Program-made: the position numbers and the translations under genes
Notes under the pieces: generated by a model
The model's database searches: none
The model's input: the letters and a program-made list of their open reading frames with translations, nothing else
Told to the model about the DNA's origin: nothing
IMG/VR virus record: IMGVR_UViG_3300010885_041446
Span: 1 to 26,132 of that record
Length of the DNA stretch: 26,132 bases
DNA from: a virus
Strand: one strand, 5' to 3'
Part shown: positions 1-8,345 of the stretch, one piece after another
Layout of the letters: each line of letters opens with the position of its first letter
How positions within the stretch are numbered: the stretch's first letter is position 1

Positions 1-317
1 CCAAAAATACTGCTGCTTTGACTAGTAAGACCACTAGTCAACGACGAAGGAAAAATTGCTCCCTGAAATGTTGTAGGTACTGTATTTGCTAGACTTGGAA
101 ATACATTAACACCTAAGTTTTTTAATGCTGATAAGGCTGACCCGCCAAGTTGGCCTGCGGCTTTTTCAAGTACACTTGTAATAGTTCCAATGGGATTCAC
201 AGAAGTTAATGCAGATATATTTGCACTCATAGTTGGACTAACTGCAAGGCCGGCATTCTGTAACAAGCCAGAGCCTGCTACCATCATCATCGCACTTAAT
301 ACACCACCACACGCCAT
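1..317 (-). CDS. Virion-associated protein, N-terminal part (runs off left edge)
   Basis: An open minus-strand frame begins with ATG at 317, directly after the stop of the PAAR gene (TAA at 318-320), and stays open to the window edge (105 codons visible). The product starts MACGGVLSAMMMVAGSGLL and is rich in Ala, Gly, Ser, Leu and Thr, with few charged residues. This composition is common in phage tail or baseplate proteins, but I do not recognise a family. The tight coupling to the PAAR spike-tip gene suggests a baseplate or spike-related role. That is inference from position only, and the missing C-terminal part would decide it. Confidence 0.6.
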   Translation of the reverse strand, partial: MACGGVLSAMMMVAGSGLLQNAGLAVSPTMSANISALTSVNPIGTITSVLEKAAGQLGGSALSALKNLGVNVFPSLANTVPTTFQGAIFPSSLTSGLTSQSSSIF

Positions 318-605
318 TTACATACCTACACTGGTATCAAAACTACCCAGTGCCCTTGTGTGACCACAACTATCAAATACCCCAACATAAACCACTGGTT
401 TGCCCTCAGCGGTAACTGATGTACTGCCCCACGTTGTAACGGCAGCACAATGTCTACCACATCCAGGAGCACCACAACATGGATGAGGGGTCACCGGTGA
501 CACGTGTGTACAAATTGGTCGACCGTTCACTAGGACGGAAAAAGCACCTTTTATAACAAGTCCACCTACTTGATTTGGATCACCTACTCTGACTACTGCT
601 GGCAT
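318..605 (-). CDS. PAAR-domain spike-tip protein (T4 gp5.4-like)
   Basis: The 95-residue product is one small PAAR domain. It opens MPAVVRVGDPNQVGG, has a central His/Cys-rich stretch (C32, H34, H41, C43, C44, C49, H52, C53) and a later C80-G-H82. PAAR proteins form a metal-bound cone that caps the central spike of contractile tails; T4 gp5.4 does this on gp5. The three-His/one-Cys site typical of the fold can be drawn from these residues, though exactly which ones bind metal is not certain. The gene lies 3 bp after the small gene at 609-911 and is followed at once by the left-edge virion gene, so it belongs to a tail gene cluster. There are more cysteines than usual for the family. Confidence 0.85.
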   Translation of the reverse strand: MPAVVRVGDPNQVGGLVIKGAFSVLVNGRPICTHVSPVTPHPCCGAPGCGRHCAAVTTWGSTSVTAEGKPVVYVGVFDSCGHTRALGSFDTSVGM

Positions 606-608
606 ATA

Positions 609-911
609 TTACCCTAATATAATTTTTTTCTTATCTAATGTTTTAATTCCAGTGGTTGCTTCAATATAATGCGTCTTAATTGCTTCATTGGTTTCAAAAA
701 TCATTGTGACTGCACTAATATTTAGTCGGACTAATTTGTCCAGATCCATGGTAAATGCACTAGGAATAAGTTGCACTCCGCCATTGCCCGGGGCTATACT
801 CACCGGCGATTTTATCATGTAATGATCAGCCTCAATGTTTTTAACTGTAGCAACAACTTCCTCGCCAGAATTTATTTTAAATGTTACAATATCGTTAATT
901 TCAATTTTCAT
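609..911 (-). CDS. Small beta-rich protein, possibly LSm/SH3-like
   Basis: This 100-residue product starts MKIEINDIVTFKINSGEEVV, with a pattern of short alternating hydrophobic strands and a GEEVVA turn near residue 17. That resembles the small LSm- or SH3-like barrel proteins that recur in T4-type marine phages near structural genes. I base this on pattern, not on a search. A run of G at 914-917 on the coding strand lies just ahead of the ATG and may act as a weak ribosome-binding site. It sits 2 bp after the glutaredoxin gene and 3 bp before the PAAR gene, so the three are probably co-transcribed. Function is unknown. Confidence 0.6.
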   Translation of the reverse strand: MKIEINDIVTFKINSGEEVVATVKNIEADHYMIKSPVSIAPGNGGVQLIPSAFTMDLDKLVRLNISAVTMIFETNEAIKTHYIEATTGIKTLDKKKIILG

Positions 912-913
912 AA

Positions 914-1147
914 TTACCCCTTTAATTCGCTGTCTGATAATCTTGCTAATTCATTGTAGCCATCAACAAACAGTTTGCCATCTTTATAAATTTGCGGAAC
1001 CGACCGATGGCCTTGGCCTACTATAAACTCGTGTGCTTCTATGTTTGTGTCTACATTAATTACCTCAAAGTTAACTCCTTTATTAGTAAGTAATATTTTA
1101 GTTTTTTGACATAATGGACAATTTTCTTTTGAATATACTGTTATCAT
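914..1147 (-). CDS. Glutaredoxin (NrdC-like)
   Basis: The 77-residue protein has a compact thioredoxin fold: strand MITVYSK, redox motif C10-P-L-C13, the conserved V50-P51 cis-proline turn, and a G-Y pair near residue 63. Length fits small phage or bacterial glutaredoxins. T4 NrdC reduces the phage ribonucleotide reductase, and nrdA and nrdB lie a few kb away, so this is the likely electron donor for that enzyme. The active site is CPLC rather than the more common CPYC or CPFC. An AAGG-type ribosome-binding site sits ahead of the ATG. The gene is divergent from the desaturase at 1201, sharing a 53-bp intergenic region with it. Confidence 0.85.
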   Translation of the reverse strand: MITVYSKENCPLCQKTKILLTNKGVNFEVINVDTNIEAHEFIVGQGHRSVPQIYKDGKLFVDGYNELARLSDSELKG

Positions 1148-1168
1148 TTTTTACCTTTTTTGTTATTT

Positions 1169-1177
1169 TTTATACCA
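1169..1177 (-). promoter_or_regulatory. Possible extended -10 promoter for glutaredoxin operon
   Basis: Read on the minus strand this is TGGTATAAA, an extended -10 element about 20 nt ahead of the glutaredoxin ATG. I see no good -35 hexamer at the right spacing, so support is weak. It lies back to back with the plus-strand late promoter at 1188-1195. Confidence 0.3.
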
Positions 1178-1187
1178 CGTTTTAAGC

Positions 1188-1195
1188 TATAAATA
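1188..1195 (+). promoter_or_regulatory. T4-type late promoter ahead of desaturase 1
   Basis: The sequence is exactly TATAAATA, the T4 late promoter box recognised with gp55. It ends 5 nt before the ATG at 1201, so transcription would be expected to start at or next to the start codon and give a leaderless message. No ribosome-binding site could fit between the two. Confidence 0.6.
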
Positions 1196-1200
1196 TAGTT

Positions 1201-2004
1201 ATGACTTTATTACAACCCTTTAAAAATATTTCCAACTTTAACAAAGTTAGGATAGTTCAAGCAGTACTCTATTTAATCACAATATATACCTTGCTTTTAT
1301 TTTTTAATACAACACTATTTTTATTAGGATTAGTTTTATCCTGGTTTTTCTTTGCTTTTGGTGTTTCTATAAGTCTACACAAATATTCAAGTCATAGATC
1401 ATTTGAGCCTAAAAATTTACTAATTAAACATTTTTTACTTTGGTGCGGAACGCAAACCACGCTAGGTACAAGTTTAGAGTTTGCAGCTGGACATAGAACT
1501 CATCACAAACATAGTGACACTGATCAAGATCCATTTGCATTAACTTCATCCTTTAAACACAATTTAAAGTTATGGTTTTTATGGTTTGACACTAGTTTAG
1601 TTAATCCAACTATTATTAAAGATCTTACTAGAGACAGTACTCATAAATTTTATCACAGAAACTATTGGAAGATTTGGGCAATATACCCTGTGGTATTGTT
1701 AATAATTAATCCTTTATATGTGTCTTATTTCTTTGCATTACCAGTTGTTTATTGTTTACTAGGTATGAGTTGGGTAACTGTGATTGCACATAGCCCAACT
1801 CTGCAAAAGTTTTTTATTGGTTCAAAAACTAGTACACAAGATCTAAGTTGGAACAGCGTATTTTTTACTGTGTTATTTGCCGGTGAGGGCTATCATGAAA
1901 TACATCATCAATTTCCTGGAATCAGTGACTACGGAATAAAAAATAACAGATTAGATGTTTCAGGAAAACTTATTAACGTATTGGGTAATCCTAACACTGT
2001 TTAA
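1201..2004 (+). CDS. Fatty-acid desaturase (acyl-CoA/acyl-lipid type), paralogue 1
   Basis: The 267-residue integral membrane protein carries the three histidine boxes of di-iron fatty-acid desaturases: H60-KYSS-H65, H98-RT-H101-H102 and H232-EI-H235-H236. H197 may be a further ligand. Hydrophobic segments near residues 20-58 and 160-197 are the likely membrane hairpins. The family uses O2 and electrons from ferredoxin or cytochrome b5 to place a double bond in acyl chains. In a phage it would alter host membrane lipids, or lipid signals, during infection. It is one of only two plus-strand genes and is driven by its own late-type promoter. Its stop overlaps the stop of the convergent paralogue by 4 bp. 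Residues 59-72 match paralogue 2 almost base for base (see the repeat entries). The substrate and double-bond position cannot be read from sequence. Confidence 0.9.
   Translation: MTLLQPFKNISNFNKVRIVQAVLYLITIYTLLLFFNTTLFLLGLVLSWFFFAFGVSISLHKYSSHRSFEPKNLLIKHFLLWCGTQTTLGTSLEFAAGHRTHHKHSDTDQDPFALTSSFKHNLKLWFLWFDTSLVNPTIIKDLTRDSTHKFYHRNYWKIWAIYPVVLLIINPLYVSYFFALPVVYCLLGMSWVTVIAHSPTLQKFFIGSKTSTQDLSWNSVFFTVLFAGEGYHEIHHQFPGISDYGIKNNRLDVSGKLINVLGNPNTV
1375..1415 (+). repeat. Inverted repeat, left arm (inside desaturase 1)
   Basis: This 41-bp block matches the reverse complement of 2623-2663 with a single mismatch (position 1407, G against A). It encodes the first histidine box and the SFEPK stretch after it, starting at codon 59. 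Flanking bases diverge at once. The two arms are inverted and enclose about 1.2 kb. Confidence 0.9.
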
Positions 2005-2834
2005 GTATGAAAATGTTGATCAAACTCTGTCTGATAATTTTTTCCAATTAGTTTAATCAACCACCAACCAAAGTCCCAATCTTTTTTATTAAACTTATTA
2101 TGTGCGGCTCCTGGGAGTGCGTGGTGATTATTATGATTACCATCTCCGGGTACAAAAATTGCCGCAAGACGACTATTAAATGTTAAGTCTTGACTATCAA
2201 AATTAGTATAACCTATTAATTTATGTAACCATGTTTTATGAGCCAATACTGTAATATAACTAATAGCAGTAAACGCATATACTATAGGCACAAAATAAAA
2301 ATAACCTGCTACCTTAGGTGAAATTAAAAACAATAGTAAGAACCAGCCCAAGTTAATTTTAAAATAATTTTGATGAAAAAATTTGTGCTCTCTATCAATA
2401 CTTAAATCTTTAACGGTTCTTGGATTAATATGATATGTTGGAAAATAATAAAACCATAATCTAATACCACGCCATATACCGCCACCATTTAAGTTAGGAC
2501 TATGTGGATCTTCTTCTTTGTCTGAAAACTTGTGATGCTTTCTATGAGTACACGCCCAACTAATATTGCTACCTAAAGAAAGTACTGTACTTGAAAATAA
2601 CATTAATACTTTCCAGAAAAGGTTTTTAGGTTCAAATGATCTATGACTTGAATATTTGTGTAGTCCGCATGCTGCGCCCATTAAAAATACTAGCCAGGAA
2701 AAAACAAGAGATGCGACTAGCCACACCCAATCAAAGTATACAAACATAGTTACTAGAAAACCTGCATATCCAAATGCCTGTAACAGTTTAACTCTGCTAT
2801 CTAGTGGAAAGAGTTTATAAAACCAATTAAACAT
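2001..2834 (-). CDS. Fatty-acid desaturase, paralogue 2
   Basis: The 277-residue product has the same three histidine boxes as its convergent neighbour: H59-KYSS-H64, H97-RK-H100-H101 and H234-NN-H237-H238. It also shares a VKDLS..HKFFHQNYFKI-like stretch around residues 141-160. The two proteins clearly belong to one subfamily but differ over most of their length. The ATG overlaps the nrdB stop (TAATG), so translation is coupled to nrdB and expression follows the nrdA-nrdB operon, unlike paralogue 1, which has its own late-type promoter. Box 3 is DGNHNNHH here and GYHEIHH in paralogue 1, which may mean different substrates or redox partners. Like nrdB it is a di-iron enzyme. Confidence 0.9.
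   Translation of the reverse strand: MFNWFYKLFPLDSRVKLLQAFGYAGFLVTMFVYFDWVWLVASLVFSWLVFLMGAACGLHKYSSHRSFEPKNLFWKVLMLFSSTVLSLGSNISWACTHRKHHKFSDKEEDPHSPNLNGGGIWRGIRLWFYYFPTYHINPRTVKDLSIDREHKFFHQNYFKINLGWFLLLFLISPKVAGYFYFVPIVYAFTAISYITVLAHKTWLHKLIGYTNFDSQDLTFNSRLAAIFVPGDGNHNNHHALPGAAHNKFNKKDWDFGWWLIKLIGKNYQTEFDQHFHT
2623..2663 (-). repeat. Inverted repeat, right arm (inside desaturase 2)
   Basis: This is the partner of 1375-1415, with 40 of 41 bases identical on opposite strands. On the minus strand it begins at codon 58 of paralogue 2, in the same reading phase as the other arm. Ser, Arg and Leu codons with six-fold choice are the same in both copies, which protein conservation alone would not require. 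Confidence 0.9.
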
Positions 2835-3961
2835 TATAATGAAAATCCTTTAAATGTGTCGTCATCAATGTCATGATGCACTGCGCCAACTGTATAACTA
2901 CTTATTTCAGTTTCCTGAGGGGCTACTTGCACATCACTGCCAGCAATCCATTTTTGTGTCCATGGAAGAGGATTTGACCCACCTTTATACGGACTATCCA
3001 AACCTAATGCAGTCATACGCTTATGTGCAATCCACTCAACGTAATCAGTCAACAATCTTTGATTTAAGCCAATCATTGAACCATCTTTAAATAGATATGT
3101 AGCCCACTCGGACTCTTGTTTGACTGCACTAACAAACATTGTAGTAACTTCTTCTTTGCATTCTTTTTCAATCTTGATATAATCTTTATCGTCTTTGAGT
3201 AATAGTTTCAACATTGTTTGTGTACCAGCTAAATGTAAATTTTCATCACGACAAATTAATTTAATAATTTTTGCATTACCTTCCATTTTTTTAAGTTCAG
3301 CAAATGCCCAGGAACAAGCAAAACTAACATAAAAGCGAACACCTTCTAATATATTAACAGAACTTAAACATAGCCATAGTCGTTTTTTAAGCTCGTATTG
3401 ATTAACAATAACCTCTTGACCGTTAACAGTGTGCGTACCAACACCAAGATAATTATACATAGTAGTATAGTTTATTAGTTCATCGTAGTAGTAACTAATA
3501 TCATGAGCGCAAGACATAATAGGCTCAATATCAGTTATTTCATCAAAAACTTTGCTAGGATCTGAATATATATTACGAATTATATGTGTATAGGATCTGG
3601 AATGTATTGTTTCATTAAATGCCCAAGTTTCAATCCAGGTTTCTAATTCAGGCAAACTTACTATTGGCAAAAACGCAATATTAGGACTACGTCCTTGCAC
3701 TGAGTCTAGTAGAATTTGACGTTTTAAATTACTTGTAAATATATGTTGCTCAAACGATGATAGATCTTTAAAATCTTTTGAGTCTCGAAAACAATCAACC
3801 TCTTCGGGTCTCCAGAAAAAACTTAATTGTTTGTCTGTTAATTTATCAAACTGTCTATACTTAAGAATATCATACCGTTGTAGGCCGTTGCCACCCTGGG
3901 GATCTAGAAAGGCTAGACTTTTTAGGTGGTTCATTTTCTTATTAAGATTTAATACTTTCAT
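2834..3961 (-). CDS. nrdB: Ribonucleotide reductase, class Ia, beta (small) subunit
   Basis: The 375-residue product (E. coli NrdB has 376) carries the full radical and di-iron site: D86 in [11 protein letters not shown]117 and H120 in [10 protein letters not shown], the radical tyrosine Y124, E207 in ILEGVRFY, and E240 and H243 in RDENLHLAG. The acidic, hydrophobic-ended tail (TFKGFSL) is the part expected to dock on NrdA. It generates the tyrosyl radical for dNTP synthesis in the cytoplasm. The ATG at 3961 has no clear ribosome-binding site and a second Met lies at residue 10, so the true start could be slightly internal. It follows nrdA by 12 bp and its stop overlaps the start of desaturase 2. 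Confidence 0.96.
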   Translation of the reverse strand: MKVLNLNKKMNHLKSLAFLDPQGGNGLQRYDILKYRQFDKLTDKQLSFFWRPEEVDCFRDSKDFKDLSSFEQHIFTSNLKRQILLDSVQGRSPNIAFLPIVSLPELETWIETWAFNETIHSRSYTHIIRNIYSDPSKVFDEITDIEPIMSCAHDISYYYDELINYTTMYNYLGVGTHTVNGQEVIVNQYELKKRLWLCLSSVNILEGVRFYVSFACSWAFAELKKMEGNAKIIKLICRDENLHLAGTQTMLKLLLKDDKDYIKIEKECKEEVTTMFVSAVKQESEWATYLFKDGSMIGLNQRLLTDYVEWIAHKRMTALGLDSPYKGGSNPLPWTQKWIAGSDVQVAPQETEISSYTVGAVHHDIDDDTFKGFSL

Positions 3962-3973
3962 AGTTTTATTAGA

Positions 3974-6271
3974 TTAAAGCTTACAACTTTCGCAATCATC
4001 GTCGTCGTTTACTGATATTTCAACAGGACTTTCTATATCGCGATCGATGGCTATTTCCCCTTGGCCATCATTGGTATTATTATAATATAGTTGCTTTCCA
4101 CCATATTTATAAAATGATACTATATGTTTAATAAGTTCACTCATTGGTATTTTATCATCTTCATAAAACACTGGATTATATGAGGTGTTAACTGAAATGC
4201 CTTGATCGATATACTTCTGAAGAACAGCCATAATCTTTAAATATCCATCAGGGCTCTTTTGATCCCATAACAATTCATATTTATTTTTTAACCGTCTAAA
4301 CTCAGGCACTACTTGTTTTAGTGCGCCATGTTTACTTTGTTTAACCGAAATATAACTTCTGGGGGGCTCAATACCATTCGTACTGTTTGAAATTTGCGCA
4401 CTGGTCTCAGCTGGCATTAATGCCATTAGCGTTGAATTTCTAATACCTGTTTGTTTTAATTGTTCACGTAGGCCTGCCCAATCTACAAGGTCCTTGTGTG
4501 GTACTAAGTCATCTACATCTTTTTTATATGTGTCAACTGGTAATATTCCTAAATGATATTTTGTTTCATTGCTCTTAGGACAGGCACCAAATTCTATTGC
4601 TAAATCTGCACTAGCTTTAATTAAATAATAAGACCAATATTGCATCCATCTATCTATCTCGGGCAAACAACTTGGGTCACTGTAAGTGAAATCGTTTTTA
4701 GCTAACCAATAAGCAAAATTAATAATACCAATACCTAAAGGTCTGCGACTCTCTGTTGAGTTACGTGCAGCAATAACTGGATAATCTTGATAACTTAACA
4801 ATGCATCTAATCCACGCACTGCTAATGTACAGGCTCTTTGCATTTCTTCAGGTGTTCTAAATACTCCCCAATTAATTGCGCTAAGGGTACATAATGCAAT
4901 TTCGCCTAATGGATCATTTAAATCATTTAATGGTTTAGTGGGTAGATCAATCTCACAACATAAATTCGACATACGGATCGGTGCTAATTCAGGAATAAAT
5001 GCACCGTGACTATTAGCATGATCAACATTCATAAGATAAATTCGACCAGTATCTTTACGCTCTTGAATAAATTGACTAAACAAATCACTGGCTTTAATTT
5101 TTTTCTTACGAAGCTTTGTGTTACGTTCTGCTATTTCATAAAGTTCTTTAAATTTGTCGTTATTGCTAAAAAATGCGTCATATATTTCTGGAACGTCGTG
5201 GGGACTGAATAAAGTAATATCTCCACCGGATAGTAAACGTTCGTACATTGTTTTATTAAATTGAACACCATAATCCATATGGCGTACACGATTATCGTCA
5301 GTACCTTTATTATTTTTAAGTACCAACAAGTCTTCTACTTCTAAATGCCACAGTGGATAGTACAATGTAGCAGCACCATTTCGCACGCCACCTTGTGAGC
5401 ATGATCTTGTTGCCGCCTGGAATAATTTAAAAAAAGGAACAACCCCGGTATGATAAGCATCACCATTTCTAATAGGACTTTTGATAGCACGAATACTGCC
5501 TGCACCTATGCCAATGCCAGCTTTTTGACTCACATATCTAACAATAGAACTTGTGGCTGCATTAATAGAATCTAAACTGTCATGTACTTCAAGTAATACA
5601 CACGATGAAAATTGACGTTGTGCTGTTCTTACCCCGGCCATGACTGGAGTAGGTAATGATATCTGATGAGTTGATATTGCATCATAATAATCTTTAATCC
5701 AGGTTAATCTTGTTGCTGGTGGATACTTGCTAAACAATACTGCTGCAATTAATAGATAACAAACTTGAGGTGTTTCATATATCTGTTCCGTGACACGATT
5801 TTGCACAAGATACTTACCGCGAAATTGTTCCATTGCCACATACGTCAGAGTCTCATCACGGTCATGTTTAATAAAATTATTAATTAATTTCCACTCTTCT
5901 TCTGTGTATAGAACTAATAGACCAGGGTCATATAAACCCAAAAGAACATTCTTTTTAATAATATCAATGAGAGGGCCAGGAGTAAATGCACCGTAAACCA
6001 TTTTACGCAGGTGATATGTAATTAAGCGGCCGGCAACATATTGGTAATTAGGATTTTCTTCTGTAATTAAATCAGCACCCGACTTAATTAATGTTTCTTG
6101 AATATCTGCTGTTTTGATGCCGTTATAGAATTGAAGATGACTTTTAATTTCGAGCTCACTTGCTGAAACTCCTGTAATTCCTTCAGTTGCCCACATTACA
6201 ACTTTATGTAATTTATCAATATCTAAAGGTTCTTTACTTCCATTACGCTTAGTAACTAAAATTTCACTCAT
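3974..6271 (-). CDS. nrdA: Ribonucleotide reductase, class Ia, alpha (large) subunit
   Basis: The 765-residue product (E. coli NrdA has 761) begins with an ATP-cone region (residues 1 to about 95). It keeps the catalytic set: C224 in FSSCVLLE, N436, C438 and E440 in SNLCCEID, C461 in IALCTLS, and Y729-Y730 in KQLYYNNT for radical transfer. The C-terminal redox pair is C760-ES-C763, a CxxC, whereas E. coli has CxxxxC. That pair would be reduced by glutaredoxin, probably the one at 914-1147. No intein or intron is visible. A strong ribosome-binding site (AAGGTGA) lies 5 nt ahead of the ATG. The gene is 8 bp downstream of a small unknown gene; I did not find a clear promoter of its own. Confidence 0.97.
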   Translation of the reverse strand: MSEILVTKRNGSKEPLDIDKLHKVVMWATEGITGVSASELEIKSHLQFYNGIKTADIQETLIKSGADLITEENPNYQYVAGRLITYHLRKMVYGAFTPGPLIDIIKKNVLLGLYDPGLLVLYTEEEWKLINNFIKHDRDETLTYVAMEQFRGKYLVQNRVTEQIYETPQVCYLLIAAVLFSKYPPATRLTWIKDYYDAISTHQISLPTPVMAGVRTAQRQFSSCVLLEVHDSLDSINAATSSIVRYVSQKAGIGIGAGSIRAIKSPIRNGDAYHTGVVPFFKLFQAATRSCSQGGVRNGAATLYYPLWHLEVEDLLVLKNNKGTDDNRVRHMDYGVQFNKTMYERLLSGGDITLFSPHDVPEIYDAFFSNNDKFKELYEIAERNTKLRKKKIKASDLFSQFIQERKDTGRIYLMNVDHANSHGAFIPELAPIRMSNLCCEIDLPTKPLNDLNDPLGEIALCTLSAINWGVFRTPEEMQRACTLAVRGLDALLSYQDYPVIAARNSTESRRPLGIGIINFAYWLAKNDFTYSDPSCLPEIDRWMQYWSYYLIKASADLAIEFGACPKSNETKYHLGILPVDTYKKDVDDLVPHKDLVDWAGLREQLKQTGIRNSTLMALMPAETSAQISNSTNGIEPPRSYISVKQSKHGALKQVVPEFRRLKNKYELLWDQKSPDGYLKIMAVLQKYIDQGISVNTSYNPVFYEDDKIPMSELIKHIVSFYKYGGKQLYYNNTNDGQGEIAIDRDIESPVEISVNDDDDCESCKL

Positions 6272-6279
6272 AATTCACC

Positions 6280-6708
6280 TTAATAAGTTTTTAATTGGGT
6301 ACAATCATATGTATTTTTAATAACAAAATTACATTCTTCTGTATTTAACACAGTATTAATATCCCAGTTAAGAATATAATAATTGTTTACTAACACAATT
6401 ATACAGTCATTACCAAATTCATCAACCGCTTGAGCTATAACAACGTTAGCTGAAAAAGTTTCATTTAAAATAATAGTATAAACTATTCCAAGGGCTGAAG
6501 CAAGCTCACAATAGCTATCATTAGCCAAAAGTTCCCAAGGGGATGGCCAATTTTTATTATCGGACCAGTGTATAATATGATTGGTAATGGGTGCCTTGCC
6601 CCACCATTCTGCAGTCAACTTGAGTTGATCGATAAGATCAATAGTTGCAATATTTTCTCTTAATACTGACCAGGATTGTAAACGATCCTGGTATTCAATT
6701 TGCCACAT
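6280..6708 (-). CDS. Conserved-type phage protein of unknown function
   Basis: The 142-residue product is rich in Trp and Asn, with a central WPSPWELL...YCELASALGIVYTI segment (residues about 54-78) and a C-terminal half of alternating hydrophobic strands. I recognise the general look from T4-type marine phages but know no assigned function. The invariant-looking Cys in YCELA followed by strand-rich sequence is a little like small cysteine-protease or transglutaminase folds, but no catalytic triad can be argued. It starts 6 bp after the tail-fibre stop, so it is likely co-transcribed with it. A fibre-associated or chaperone role is possible by position only. Confidence 0.6.
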   Translation of the reverse strand: MWQIEYQDRLQSWSVLRENIATIDLIDQLKLTAEWWGKAPITNHIIHWSDNKNWPSPWELLANDSYCELASALGIVYTIILNETFSANVVIAQAVDEFGNDCIIVLVNNYYILNWDINTVLNTEECNFVIKNTYDCTQLKTY

Positions 6709-6714
6709 TGATTA

Positions 6715-8304
6715 TTAAATTAAATGATGAGATATACTATAATTTATAATACCAGAAACTGTATTAGTACTAGTATACCCAAACAATACATTTGTGCCAG
6801 ATACTGATGCTGTTAGGGTGATACCACTAACTGCATTTTCTGTGTATTCATCAGTAAATTTTATTCCACCTGCACCACTGGTAGTAGCCGCAGTGAACGT
6901 GCCTGTTCTATAATACGTGTCACGTGTAATGCTATAATTAATGTTAAATGATTTAAAATCAGTTACTGGTACTGAAACAATAGTAGCCACTGAACTTTGA
7001 TTATTGGCTAATGTCATTTGAATACCGCTACCCCGACAATAAGTGCCAATAGCTAATTCTTTTGAATTATTAAAATATATACCACGCTTGTTTGAACTAA
7101 GAAAAACTCTTGATTCAATTTGATCATCAGAGTCTGATCTTGCGAACACATCACCTACACTGATATTATCATTTTCTAAGATCTGAATTACACTTTCGGT
7201 TGGGTTACCATCACCATTGAATGTGTTGGCTACATCTAAAAATAAATTAAATGCACTAATATTATTTGTAACATTATCAAAAACTATACCGCTATCAGAA
7301 ATTGAATCAAATTGATTAGAAGTAATTCTAAAACCAGTAGGACCTGTATCACCAGGTTGTAGATCCTCGCCGAGACTAACTCCCCTGAATAATGTATCGA
7401 ATCGACTCATAGTAATTGTTATAGCAGAAGAGTTCTCATCAACCTTAACTCCATATACTGCATTTTTAAAAACGCATTTATCAAAATTAATCATCAATGG
7501 AGGTGCTGCAGGTGTGCCTTGCACCTTAATGCAACCTGTGCCCAAAGCAGCATTTGATAAATCAACTTTTTGTGTATTTCCAGAAAAACTAACACTTTCA
7601 AAAAGACACTGTTCTGCAGCATCTATTAAACAAATATCTGTGGTTATCAAACTTTCAAAACTCATACTACTTACTTCAATATTTTTTGGTAATATTGCAG
7701 AATTTTGACCAATATTAGTATCAGTTTGTTGTAGGCTGTCTGTAGTTCTAACTACATAATCCGGAACTGAACTATTGTCTGGGTCTAATCTAATAATAGT
7801 ACTGTTAATTCCTTCACCCCAAACTTTGGCATAAGGAGGAATCAGAACAGTATCTGATGTTCTATAAACTCCGGCTGGAAAATATAAACTTTTGCGTACT
7901 TCTGCATTTTTTTCACGACAAAATATTTGATAAAATGCACGATTAATAGCACTAGTATCATCAGTTTCTCCATCACCAACAGCACCAAAGTCTTTAACTG
8001 AAACAAAATCATCTAACTTTGCACTCATTGATCGTGTTATTGGAGCAGCAGTAGCACCAGTTTGTGCGGTGTATCCTGCGCTGTCGCCTTTGTATGTATA
8101 AGAACTAGCTAACTCTAATACATCACTAAATTCTGTTAAAATTTCAGTATTACCAATTACTGGAGCACCGTCGGTAAGTGTTCCGTTGCCGATATACAGT
8201 TTGCGTTGATCTATACTCCACCCTAGCTCAGAGCCTGCTAATTGGGGTAAATTTTCCTGAAGACCGGATCTATGTTGAATTCTTGATATTTGTATAATTG
8301 CCAT
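6715..8304 (-). CDS. Tail fibre/tailspike with pectin-lyase fold
   Basis: The 529-residue protein starts with the module common at the N-terminus of phage fibres (HRSGLQENLPQLAGSELGWS then KLYIGNG, residues 11-41). It then has the entry motif of right-handed beta-helix proteins, VKDFGAVGDGETDDTSAI (about residues 103-120), and a long Asn/Ser/Thr-rich region of beta-helix rungs to about residue 420, ending in a beta-sandwich-like tail. Such proteins bind, and often cleave or deacetylate, host surface polysaccharide. No catalytic residues can be assigned here, so it may only bind. A late-type promoter variant (GATAAATA) lies 28 nt ahead of the ATG. The following small gene is probably in the same transcript. 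Confidence 0.82.
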   Translation of the reverse strand: MAIIQISRIQHRSGLQENLPQLAGSELGWSIDQRKLYIGNGTLTDGAPVIGNTEILTEFSDVLELASSYTYKGDSAGYTAQTGATAAPITRSMSAKLDDFVSVKDFGAVGDGETDDTSAINRAFYQIFCREKNAEVRKSLYFPAGVYRTSDTVLIPPYAKVWGEGINSTIIRLDPDNSSVPDYVVRTTDSLQQTDTNIGQNSAILPKNIEVSSMSFESLITTDICLIDAAEQCLFESVSFSGNTQKVDLSNAALGTGCIKVQGTPAAPPLMINFDKCVFKNAVYGVKVDENSSAITITMSRFDTLFRGVSLGEDLQPGDTGPTGFRITSNQFDSISDSGIVFDNVTNNISAFNLFLDVANTFNGDGNPTESVIQILENDNISVGDVFARSDSDDQIESRVFLSSNKRGIYFNNSKELAIGTYCRGSGIQMTLANNQSSVATIVSVPVTDFKSFNINYSITRDTYYRTGTFTAATTSGAGGIKFTDEYTENAVSGITLTASVSGTNVLFGYTSTNTVSGIINYSISHHLI

Positions 8305-8331
8305 TTTTTAATCCAAATTAAACTTTCTTTG

Positions 8332-8339
8332 TATTTATC
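8332..8339 (-). promoter_or_regulatory. Late-type promoter variant for tail fibre
   Basis: The minus strand reads GATAAATA, one base off the T4 late box, 28 nt ahead of the tail-fibre ATG. It is followed by CAAAG, as is the box at 23234-23241, which supports a shared promoter form. Confidence 0.5.
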
Positions 8340-8345
8340 CTCAGC

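Noticed and set aside
2834-6271. Inteins or self-splicing introns in nrdA or nrdB, which are common phage insertion sites
   Set aside because: Both proteins run at normal family length through all active-site blocks without insertion.
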